Source: Oceanispirochaeta crateris (GTDB lineage Bacteria; Spirochaetota; Spirochaetia; DSM-2461). Taken from it: a DNA stretch of 64,000 bases. Shown piece by piece: positions 18,576 to 25,298 of the stretch. Under the pieces are notes generated by a model that had not been told where the DNA came from, searched no databases, and was given only the letters and a program-made list of their open reading frames with translations. The stretch spans positions 1,550,001-1,614,000 of the forward strand of contig NZ_CP036150.1 of the NCBI RefSeq assembly GCF_008329965.1, written 5' to 3'. A program made the position numbers and the translations under genes. Positions within the stretch are counted from its first letter, which is position 1; every line of letters starts with the position of its first letter.

Positions 18576-19415
18576 TCAGCCCTGTATATAATCTTTCAAC
18601 TCAGAGGCTTCTTCTTTTAATTTTTTAAGCGCTCTGATCTCAATTTGCCGAACAGTTTCAGGAGAAATACCCATCTTTTCACCAATCGTCTTAAGGGTGT
18701 GCTTTTTGCCGTCTACAAAATTATACCTGTAGCGGATGATATTCCTCTCATTCTCCTTAAGCTTGTAAAGAGAGTCTCTTGTATCCTGTTCAGCACATTT
18801 TGTAAAAAAATCACCATCAGGGTTATAGTTATCATCGGACAGAACATCCATAAGACAACCATTCTCAATATTTGTCTCGGAATAAAGAGACACGGGATTA
18901 GATGAAAATTCCATGATTGAAACAACATCATTGTATTTGACCTTTGTTCCCTCAGAAATTTCCTGAAGCGATGGAGATCTCTTATGCTGGATACCAAAGA
19001 CATGAATAAAATCATTGATATGACGAAGAGATTCCTCTTTTCGATAAGGAAGTCTGATTGAACGGCTACGGTCTGTTAAAAATCGGGTGATAGCCTGTTT
19101 TATCCACCAGGCTGCATAGGTACAAAAACGGACATTCTTTCTATAATCATATCGTTCTGCCGCTTTTATCAACCCTAAATTGCCTTCCTGAACCAAATCC
19201 ATAAGGCTGACACCTGAAATCTGATAAGATCGTGCCATTTTGACAACCAACCTCAAATTTGAGTTAATCATCTTCAACCTGGCTTTCTCATCTCCGTTGG
19301 CAATTTTTTCTGCCAGCATGACTTCTTCTTCAAATGTGAGTAACTTATATCGGCTTATTTCATCAAGATAAAATTTAAAACTTGTATCATAAGATGTATC
19401 TGTCGTGTATTTCAT
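18576..19415 (-). CDS. RNA polymerase sigma-70 family factor (RpoS-sized, group 2-like)
   Basis: 279 residues without region 1.1. Region 1.2/2.1 starts at FKFYLDEISRYKLLTFEEE. Region 2 is NSNLRLVVKMARSYQISG, LMDLVQEGNLGLIKAAERYD and RFCTYAAWWIKQAITRFL (-10 recognition). Region 3 is about residues 130-200. Region 4 is TLKTIGEKMGISPETVRQIEIRALKKL (-35 helix-turn-helix). It is too short for the housekeeping RpoD, so an alternative sigma is likely, but the regulon cannot be read. GGGGGTG precedes the ATG, and a -24/-12 element lies directly upstream. Flagellar rod genes are the upstream neighbours on the same strand, separated by a terminator. Confidence 0.92.
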   Translation of the reverse strand: MKYTTDTSYDTSFKFYLDEISRYKLLTFEEEVMLAEKIANGDEKARLKMINSNLRLVVKMARSYQISGVSLMDLVQEGNLGLIKAAERYDYRKNVRFCTYAAWWIKQAITRFLTDRSRSIRLPYRKEESLRHINDFIHVFGIQHKRSPSLQEISEGTKVKYNDVVSIMEFSSNPVSLYSETNIENGCLMDVLSDDNYNPDGDFFTKCAEQDTRDSLYKLKENERNIIRYRYNFVDGKKHTLKTIGEKMGISPETVRQIEIRALKKLKEEASELKDYIQG

Positions 19416-19441
19416 GGCATTACACCCCCTGTCTAATAAAT

Positions 19442-19458
19442 AGCATTTTCCATGCCAA
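19442..19458 (-). promoter_or_regulatory. Sigma-54-type -24/-12 promoter before the sigma factor gene
   Basis: Minus strand reads TTGGCATG, four bases, ATGCT. The invariant GG (19456-19455) and GC (19444-19443) are separated by exactly 10 bases, as in TGGCAC-N5-TTGCW. Predicted +1 is near 19431, leaving a 15-16-base leader with the GGGGGTG ribosome site. Confidence 0.55.
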
Positions 19459-19533
19459 GACGAGATAAAAGGTGAATATTATTTTTATATTATTACTGCA
19501 AAACAACTTAAAAAATTATGGAGTATAAATACT

Positions 19534-19710
19534 ATGCTGAAAAAATCGATTATTATGTCTTATTTTGTATACACCTTCATATTTTATAACTCAAATATGA
19601 CTAGTATTGAATCCAGAGGGGGCGGAGATCATGGAGATGTCTATTGGAATTGCTCCCATAAAAAAACCGGCTGGTACAGCCGGTTGAAGTATGACAAAAA
19701 GGATTATTAA
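19534..19710 (+). CDS. Possible 58-residue small protein
   Basis: Begins MLKKSIIMSYFVYTFIFY, a short basic then hydrophobic N-terminus like a signal or membrane anchor. A Gly/His/Trp/Tyr-containing tail follows (GGGDHGDVYWNC, then KKTGWYSRLKYDKKDY). GGAG lies 10 bases before the ATG. Its 3' half coincides with the leftward terminator of the flagellar operon and its stop overlaps the flgJ stop. It may be fortuitous. No family recognised. Confidence 0.2.
   Translation: MLKKSIIMSYFVYTFIFYNSNMTSIESRGGGDHGDVYWNCSHKKTGWYSRLKYDKKDY
19658..19685 (-). terminator. Terminator of the flgF-flgG-flgJ operon
   Basis: Perfect 8-bp stem AACCGGCT / AGCCGGTT (19685-19678 and 19672-19665) with a 5-base loop, followed by T residues on the minus strand. 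It lies 22 bases past the flgJ stop. The 291 bases between flgJ and the sigma gene otherwise contain only the doubtful small ORF and the sigma-54-type element. Confidence 0.8.
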
Positions 19711-20045
19711 AGAATATCAGAGGGTAACTGTCTTGAGAGTTGCTGAAACATCATATTGCCAATGCCGAGACCGGCTGTGCCGCTCATCTTTTTAGCATAC
19801 TCATCATAGAGCATGTCATCAAAGATCTCTTCACCCATATTCCTCTTGCTTAAATCGGAATAGTTGATTGTCTTTTTCATAGAGTCCAGCATCTGTTTGA
19901 TAAAGATGGCCTCAAAATCGTTGCAAGCCTCTTTCAGCTTATCCATTTCACCGGAACTAACCTTATTGGACTGCAGTTTACCTTCCAGTTGGACGGAGGA
20001 ATTATTACTTAAATGATAGTTACCTGCAGCACTTATATTATCCAT
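19707..20045 (-). CDS. flgJ: FlgJ-type rod-binding domain protein
   Basis: 112 residues matching the N-terminal rod-capping domain of FlgJ: LKEACNDFEAIFIKQMLDSMKKTI and YDEYAKKMSGTAGLGIGNMMFQQL. The C-terminal peptidoglycan hydrolase domain of enterobacterial FlgJ is absent, as in many spirochaetes and Firmicutes. Acts in periplasmic flagellar rod assembly. It follows flgG by 6 bases and ends the operon. Confidence 0.88.
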   Translation of the reverse strand: MDNISAAGNYHLSNNSSVQLEGKLQSNKVSSGEMDKLKEACNDFEAIFIKQMLDSMKKTINYSDLSKRNMGEEIFDDMLYDEYAKKMSGTAGLGIGNMMFQQLSRQLPSDIL

Positions 20046-20051
20046 CTAGCT

Positions 20052-20846
20052 CTACCTCTTCAGATTATTGGCGATACCCAACATGGTATCCGATGTCTGT
20101 ATGGCTTTGGAGTTCAACTCATAGGCCCTCTGGGCAACAATCATGTTAACCATTTCTTTTACAACTGACACATTGGAACTTTCAAGAAACTTTTGATAGA
20201 CCTTACCCATACCGTCAAACCCGGGACGTCCTCCTATGGGATCTCCCGAAGCACTAGTCAGTTTGAATGTATTTTCACCTATGGCCTGCAGACCTGCGGG
20301 ATTGACAAAACGAAAAAGCTGGACCTGCCCCACTTCGACAGGATCATCGCTACCGGGTAGCTTTACATTAATTCGCCCATCCTGGCTTATGGCGAAGGAT
20401 TCTCTGATAAACCCCTCTGGAAGGATAATTTCCGGGAGTACTTTATTTCCGTTAGAAGTAACAAGCTGACCATTGCTGTCAATTTTAAAAGAACCGTCTC
20501 TTGTATATCCAAAGCTACCATCAATTTGAAGAGTTCTGAAAAAACCCTCTCCCTGAATGGCAATATCCGATTCGTTTCCTGTATTCTGGAGAGATCCCTG
20601 GGTAAACATTCGCTGTGAGGCTGCAACTTTTACACCATGACCTACCTGAATACCAGTAGGAACAACCGTATCTTCTGTTGCGGGAGTTCCGGCTATTTTT
20701 TGAGTCTGATAAATCAGATCTTCAAAATCGGCTCGAACCTGCTTAAAACCCGTAGTATTTACATTGGAGAGGTTATTGGAAATTGTATCAATGTTAAACT
20801 GCTGTCCGTTCATTCCTGAGGCAGCGGTCCATAATGATCTCATCAT
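20052..20846 (-). CDS. flgG: Flagellar basal-body distal rod protein FlgG
   Basis: 264 residues. N-terminal rod/hook signature MMRSLWTAASGMNGQQFNID then SNNLSNVNTTGFKQ; central domain with GEGFFRT and GYTRDGSFKID; C-terminal SNVSVVKEMVNMIVAQRAYELNSKAIQT. The length matches FlgG. It assembles the distal rod of the periplasmic flagellum. It lies 25 bases after the flgF-like gene. Confidence 0.94.
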   Translation of the reverse strand: MMRSLWTAASGMNGQQFNIDTISNNLSNVNTTGFKQVRADFEDLIYQTQKIAGTPATEDTVVPTGIQVGHGVKVAASQRMFTQGSLQNTGNESDIAIQGEGFFRTLQIDGSFGYTRDGSFKIDSNGQLVTSNGNKVLPEIILPEGFIRESFAISQDGRINVKLPGSDDPVEVGQVQLFRFVNPAGLQAIGENTFKLTSASGDPIGGRPGFDGMGKVYQKFLESSNVSVVKEMVNMIVAQRAYELNSKAIQTSDTMLGIANNLKR

Positions 20847-20871
20847 ATTCTGATTCTCCTATCTAGAGGGC

Positions 20872-21726
20872 TTAATACTTAGCCGCACCGTTTATCAATT
20901 TATTGAGAAGTGAGTCCTGAGAGCTGATCACCTTCTGATTAGCCTCATAGGCTCTGTTGACCTCTATCATGTTGACCATCTCGCTCACGGGGTTCACATT
21001 GGAGGCTTCAAGGAATCCTTGCAAAACCTTGGGACGATTCTCAAGGGAGGTGGCCATAGGTTCACCGGATTCAAGGTTGTTATTCCAAAGGCTGCTTCCC
21101 TGTTTTTTCAGGAAACGATTGCCGTTACCCTCAAACTGGACAATCTTCAGGGTATCTACCAGCTCTGAATCTGCCCAATCATTCTCATCCATAGAAACAA
21201 GCCTCTGAGGATTGTCAGAAAGCTCCCCATTCTGAAAAATTCTCCCTTTGGAGTCTATGGTAAAGTTATTGAGTTTTATCTGAATTGGACCATCTTCACC
21301 AAGAACAGGATACCCCTCTTTTGTTAAAAGAAGCCCCTCTTTACCGAGGATGAATGAACCATTACGTGTGAATCTTTCGCCATTGTTTGTCTGAATTGTA
21401 AAAAATCCGTCACCATCCATGGCTACATCGAAAGGATTGGAGGTTTCTTTAAGAGCCCCCTGTTCGAAAACGGTGAAGGACTCATTATATTCAACGCCGG
21501 TTCCAAGTTTTCCAACAATGGGTGCAGTATCTACCGAACCGATGGGAAACTGGTGAACACCGTCATCATTAAACCTGCGGATCATCATTTCAGGAAAGGC
21601 CTTATGTACAGAAGTGTCGCGTTTGTAACCAGTCAGATCAACATTCGCCAAGTTATTGGATAGTGCGTTCAATCTGTGCTGTTGTGCCTGCATTCCACTT
21701 GAAGCAGTATAGAGTCCACGAATCAT
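20872..21726 (-). CDS. flgF: Flagellar hook-basal body protein (FlgF-type rod protein)
   Basis: 284 residues from the ATG at 21726: MIRGLYTASSGMQAQQ, LSNNLANVDLTGYKRD, FDVAMDGDGFFTIQ, and C-terminal SNVNPVSEMVNMIEVNRAYEANQ. The order flgF-flgG-flgJ supports a proximal rod role. The longer reading to 21978 is rejected: it runs antisense-like into the helicase tail, and the chosen ATG has GGGAGAGGA 5 bases upstream. Confidence 0.9.
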   Translation of the reverse strand: MIRGLYTASSGMQAQQHRLNALSNNLANVDLTGYKRDTSVHKAFPEMMIRRFNDDGVHQFPIGSVDTAPIVGKLGTGVEYNESFTVFEQGALKETSNPFDVAMDGDGFFTIQTNNGERFTRNGSFILGKEGLLLTKEGYPVLGEDGPIQIKLNNFTIDSKGRIFQNGELSDNPQRLVSMDENDWADSELVDTLKIVQFEGNGNRFLKKQGSSLWNNNLESGEPMATSLENRPKVLQGFLEASNVNPVSEMVNMIEVNRAYEANQKVISSQDSLLNKLINGAAKY

Positions 21727-21778
21727 TGTTCCTCTCCCTATCATTTCAAAGGTCTGATTTCCAGCCCTTCTTATAATA

Positions 21779-21805
21779 TGATCGGAAGAGGAAAATTTTA
21801 CTTTA
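21779..21805 (-). promoter_or_regulatory. Possible sigma-28 (FliA) promoter for flgF-flgG-flgJ
   Basis: Minus strand TAAA (21805-21802), 15-base spacer, TCCGATCA (21786-21779). This compares with the FliA consensus TAAA-N15-GCCGATAA, with six of eight -10 positions matched. It overlaps the stop codon of the helicase gene and lies about 53 bases before the flgF start. Confidence 0.4.
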
Positions 21806-23572
21806 CCGGAAACTGCCCGATTTGCCGCCTTTTCCGCGTTTATTATAGCCACCGCTTTTTCGCTTGCCGTTATAACCGCCTCCGCTATAACCACCGCGGT
21901 TAAAAGAGCCGCCTTCGCTTCCGGCAGGAGCGTCTTTTTGGACATCCAACCGAATCTTTTTTCCCTCAAAGGGAACACGGCTCAGAGCCTCTTCCACCTG
22001 GCTGGCATAAGCGGCATCAATCTGTACTGAGGATTTTGTAGGCCCGATATCAATACGACCGATGGGAACTTTGGAGCCTTTTGTACTCCTGTTGATCATT
22101 GAAATTATATGCTGAGGACTGATTCTATCTCGATGGCCCAGATTCATATTCATGTGGACATAGCGCACATTACTGTTATCACGATTGCCTCGAAATCCAC
22201 CTCTATCCCCAGCTCTATCCCGGCCTCTGTCTCTAAAGTTTTCCGCCTTAACGGGCTGAAGATCCTGTTGATTTCCATAGTAACTGAGGAAACGGTTAAA
22301 TTCCATTGAGATAAAATGTTTGAGCAGAGTGTTCCTGTCCAAATCTCTCAGCTTATCTTCTATCACTCCAATGTAGGGAGCAATCTGTTCTTCATCTACA
22401 TCAACAGTCTGAACCCGATCGATGAGGTCCATAAGCTGCTGTTCACAAATATCAGCTCCCAATGGAACGGGCGCCTCCAGGATTTTTCTTCCCAGAGTCT
22501 TTTCTATTCTCTTTATCTTGTATTTTTCACGCATGTTGACGATGGCACAGGATGTACCCCTTCGTCCTGCACGGCCTGTCCTTCCGCTACGATGATTATA
22601 GGATTCAATGTCATCGGGTAGCTCATAATGAATGACATGAGTAAGATTATTGACATCCAGCCCTCTGGCAGCAATGTCAGTAGCCACAAGTATCTGCAGG
22701 CTCTGTTCTCTGAATTTTTTCATAACAAATTCACGCTGCTGTTGAGTCATATCACCATGAAGGGCATCCACATTGTAGCCGTCTTTGAGCATACGATCAG
22801 CCACCATCTGAGTATCAGCACGGGTTCGACAAAACACAAGTCCATAGATTCCTGGGTTAAAATCAACAAGCCTCTTTAGGGCGTTGTATCTGTCACGGGC
22901 CTGAACCAGATAAAAATAATGTTCAATGGTATCGGTTCCCTCATTCTTTTTTCCCATGGCAATTTCGATGGGATCGGTCATATATTCCTTGGCTATACGG
23001 GCAACTTCTGGTGGCATAGTCGCAGAAAAAAGTAATGTCTGCCTCTCATCAGGAGACGAGGCCAGTATAAAATCCAATTCATCCCGGAACCCCATATTGA
23101 GCATGATATCCGCTTCATCCATGATGAGATAACGAAGTTTGCTGATATCAACAACCCCACGTTTTATCATATCCACCAGACGACCAGGTGTTGCTACAAG
23201 AATTTGAGGATTCATCTTTAAGGAACGGATTTGAGAACCCATATCCTTACCACCATAGACGGGCACAATCCGGAGGTCTTTTGTAAATTTTGAGAACAAC
23301 TCCATTTCTCTGTTGATCTGGAGACAAAGCTCCCTTGTAGGACAGAGTACAAGTCCCTGAATTTCCCTCTTATTCGTATCTACCAGCTCTATAAGAGGCA
23401 GTCCGAAAGCAGCGGTCTTTCCTGTTCCGGTCTGAGCCAACCCTGTAACATCCCGCTGTGTTTCCAGCAACAATGGTATGACTTTTTCCTGAATGGGCGT
23501 AGGTTCCTTGAAACCCATTTTTTCGACGGCTTTCAGCGTAGATTCGCTGAGGGGTAATTCTTTAAATTCCAA
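21803..23572 (-). CDS. DEAD-box ATP-dependent RNA helicase (DeaD/CsdA-DbpA-like)
   Basis: 589 residues. RecA-like domain 1 has the Q motif, AQTGTGKT (Walker A), MDEAD (Walker B) and SAT. Domain 2 has HRSGRTGRAGRRG. A DbpA-type RNA-binding fold follows (about 465-540), then a Gly/Arg/Lys-rich tail (about 545-589). This layout fits DeaD-type cold-shock or ribosome-assembly helicases. The start is TTG at 23572 with AAGGAT 6 bases upstream. A strong promoter and a leader of about 90 bases precede it. Confidence 0.93.
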   Translation of the reverse strand: MEFKELPLSESTLKAVEKMGFKEPTPIQEKVIPLLLETQRDVTGLAQTGTGKTAAFGLPLIELVDTNKREIQGLVLCPTRELCLQINREMELFSKFTKDLRIVPVYGGKDMGSQIRSLKMNPQILVATPGRLVDMIKRGVVDISKLRYLIMDEADIMLNMGFRDELDFILASSPDERQTLLFSATMPPEVARIAKEYMTDPIEIAMGKKNEGTDTIEHYFYLVQARDRYNALKRLVDFNPGIYGLVFCRTRADTQMVADRMLKDGYNVDALHGDMTQQQREFVMKKFREQSLQILVATDIAARGLDVNNLTHVIHYELPDDIESYNHRSGRTGRAGRRGTSCAIVNMREKYKIKRIEKTLGRKILEAPVPLGADICEQQLMDLIDRVQTVDVDEEQIAPYIGVIEDKLRDLDRNTLLKHFISMEFNRFLSYYGNQQDLQPVKAENFRDRGRDRAGDRGGFRGNRDNSNVRYVHMNMNLGHRDRISPQHIISMINRSTKGSKVPIGRIDIGPTKSSVQIDAAYASQVEEALSRVPFEGKKIRLDVQKDAPAGSEGGSFNRGGYSGGGYNGKRKSGGYNKRGKGGKSGSFR

Positions 23573-23668
23573 ATAAATATCCTTAGTTTTTTTTTCGCAT
23601 GTAAAATTAACCGGATATGACTTTGGAGCATAAAGAAGCCGGTTTTTTCTTAAAGAGCGTTATATGTA

Positions 23669-23697
23669 ATAATAATTTATCCTCTCATGACTGTCAA
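23669..23697 (-). promoter_or_regulatory. Promoter of the DEAD-box helicase gene
   Basis: -35 TTGACA (23697-23692, consensus), 17-base spacer, -10 TATTAT (23674-23669). The predicted leader of about 90 bases contains AACCGG/CCGGTT arms (a long-loop hairpin) before the Shine-Dalgarno. Long structured leaders are common for cold-shock helicases, but no motif is diagnostic. Confidence 0.65.
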
Positions 23698-23737
23698 AGG
23701 GCTATAACCCCGTCCTAACAGGATATATAGGAAAATG

Positions 23738-24436
23738 TCAGCCCTCCAGTTGGCCTAAAAGGGGGAGAATTTCATCCAAATTCCGAATATGATGGTTTAC
23801 AGTTTTTTCTCTTTCCATAACTTTTTCGGGCGCCGTATCCTGCAGAAACTGACTGGTCAGAACGGCAGTCATCCCGGCTTTTGCCGAGGCAATCAGCTCC
23901 TCATTTCCACCGTCTCCAACATAAAGACAATCCTGGGGAGCCACATCAAGTCTTGTTGAACAGAGACCAAAAATTTCAGGGTCAGGTTTCATATACCCTT
24001 CATAACACGAAAAAACCGCCGTATCAAAACAAGTCGAAAGATCAGAACCTTTCCATCCCTCTACTTCTATGACATCTACATTGCTAACCAGTCCCAACTT
24101 GTAGCCCCCCTCCCTGATGGCCAGCAGAGACTCTACGACTCCCGCAGGCGGATGTTTAAGGCAGTAGTTAAAGCGGAGACGCCTTTCTTTGGCACAACTG
24201 TTGAGAATGTCTTCTGAAATTGAAGGGTCAATCTTCCAGGCGATATCCCTAATGATATCCACAGGATCGGTGATCAGCCCCGTAAGCCTTTCACGAGATC
24301 GATTAAACAAAGCATCCGACCACTCCTCCGAAGAGATACCTAAAATTTGATTTGAAAACCTGCCTGGAGCATCTTTGAGGTGTCTCAGGGAAGTCAGAGT
24401 TGTAAAGAGATCAAAAACAACAGCCTTGTATTTCAT
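23738..24436 (-). CDS. HAD-superfamily hydrolase
   Basis: 232 residues. Motif I is KAVVFDLFTTL, with the nucleophile Asp but Phe where many phosphatases have the second Asp (a haloacid dehalogenase-like pattern). Motif II is GLVSNVD, the motif III Lys is in GYMKPDPEIF, and motif IV is CLYVGDGGNEELIASAKAG. The helical cap is about residues 20-85. The substrate is not readable; a small phosphate ester is likely. The ATG at 24436 has AAAGGA at correct spacing and is preferred to 24460. It is divergent from the queuosine-precursor transporter. Confidence 0.85.
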   Translation of the reverse strand: MKYKAVVFDLFTTLTSLRHLKDAPGRFSNQILGISSEEWSDALFNRSRERLTGLITDPVDIIRDIAWKIDPSISEDILNSCAKERRLRFNYCLKHPPAGVVESLLAIREGGYKLGLVSNVDVIEVEGWKGSDLSTCFDTAVFSCYEGYMKPDPEIFGLCSTRLDVAPQDCLYVGDGGNEELIASAKAGMTAVLTSQFLQDTAPEKVMEREKTVNHHIRNLDEILPLLGQLEG

Positions 24437-24465
24437 AAAAAAATCCTTTAAAAGAGGCATCCTTC

Positions 24466-24494
24466 TTGCAGTAGAAGCGGTAGATCGGTATGAT
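24466..24494 (+). promoter_or_regulatory. Promoter of the queuosine-precursor transporter gene
   Basis: -35 TTGCAG (24466-24471), 17-base spacer, -10 TATGAT (24489-24494); predicted start site near 24501. Confidence 0.6.
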
Positions 24495-24500
24495 TGCTAC

Positions 24501-24605
24501 GCAGTTTGTTAATCTGCAAAAGGGGCGGTGCCAGCCAAAACCCACCCTGTGGATATATCATATGAAAAATGATTTATCTATAAATCAAAAACTGGGAGAA
24601 CACCA
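24501..24605 (+). promoter_or_regulatory. Structured mRNA leader of the queuosine-precursor transporter
   Basis: The predicted 105-base leader opens with hairpin GCAG/CTGC whose loop contains TTGTTAA. A G-rich block AGGGGCGG (near 24530) can pair with CCCACCCT. A hairpin GATTTA-TCTA-TAAATC and then AAAAACTGGGAG (Shine-Dalgarno) follow. I cannot match it to the preQ1-I, -II or -III consensus from memory; a divergent or new regulatory element is possible. Confidence 0.35.
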
Positions 24606-25298
24606 TTGAACGAATACCTCTGGATTGCCATGCTATTGGCAAATTTTCTATTTATCTTACTTTTTTACAGGCTCTTTGGAAAGACAGGCCTCTATATCTG
24701 GATTCCCATAGCCGCCATCGTTGCCAATATACAAGTCCTGAAACTGGTTGATATATTTGGTATCAATGCCACCCTGGGCAATATTGTCTATGCCTCTAGC
24801 TTTCTTGTTACAGATATCCTCTCTGAAAACTATGGAAAGAAGTCTGCCGCAAGGGCGGTATTGGTGGGATTCCTATCCCTCATTGCATCCATGTGCCTCT
24901 TTCAGGCGGCCCTTTGGTTTCAGCCATCTTCTGATGACTGGGTTCAAGAGTCCATGAAAAACATTTTTGGTTTAATGCCCAGGATTGTGCTGGCGAGTCT
25001 TCTGGCTTTCGGTCTGTCCCAAATACACGATGTATGGTCTTACAGTTTCTGGAAAAAGAAATGGCCGGCCGATCGGTTTATCTGGGTCAGAAATAATGCA
25101 AGCACAATGATCAGTCAGCTCATAGACTCTGTCGTGTTTACCCTCGTAGCCTTTGCGGGCCAATTCCCCAAGGATGTTCTTCTCCAGATATTCTTATCAA
25201 CCTACCTGTTGAAATGGATCGTCGCCCTTCTGGATACTCCCTTCATCTATCTGGCCGTTCTAATGAATAGAAGAGGTTTTATACCCGAGGATATTTAA
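24606..25298 (+). CDS. Queuosine precursor transporter (YhhQ/VUT family)
   Basis: Inner-membrane importer of preQ0/preQ1 for queuosine modification of GUN-anticodon tRNAs. 230 residues, mostly hydrophobic with about six membrane segments. Family signatures are ASSFLVTDILSENYGKKSA and WVRNNASTMISQLIDSVVFTL. The start is TTG at 24606 with GGGAG 8 bases before. It converges with, and overlaps by 4 bases, the antiporter gene. Confidence 0.92.
   Translation: MNEYLWIAMLLANFLFILLFYRLFGKTGLYIWIPIAAIVANIQVLKLVDIFGINATLGNIVYASSFLVTDILSENYGKKSAARAVLVGFLSLIASMCLFQAALWFQPSSDDWVQESMKNIFGLMPRIVLASLLAFGLSQIHDVWSYSFWKKKWPADRFIWVRNNASTMISQLIDSVVFTLVAFAGQFPKDVLLQIFLSTYLLKWIVALLDTPFIYLAVLMNRRGFIPEDI

Noticed and set aside
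18550-18588. tRNA-like 5' half (acceptor-like GGCTGGA, D-arm-like GCC...GGC, GTA loop) on the plus strand between tsaD and the sigma gene
   Set aside because: The 3' half is missing, position 37 would be a pyrimidine, and the same bases are better explained as the tsaD promoter (TTGACC-17-TAGATT).
21727-21978. 84-residue N-terminal extension of the FlgF-type protein
   Set aside because: It overlaps the helicase tail in another frame and removes the canonical start with its Shine-Dalgarno.
24475-24520. tRNA-Asn-like D arm plus GTT anticodon hairpin upstream of the queuosine transporter
   Set aside because: No acceptor or T arm; the D-arm-like part is the promoter -10 region. Only the hairpin itself is kept as a leader feature.
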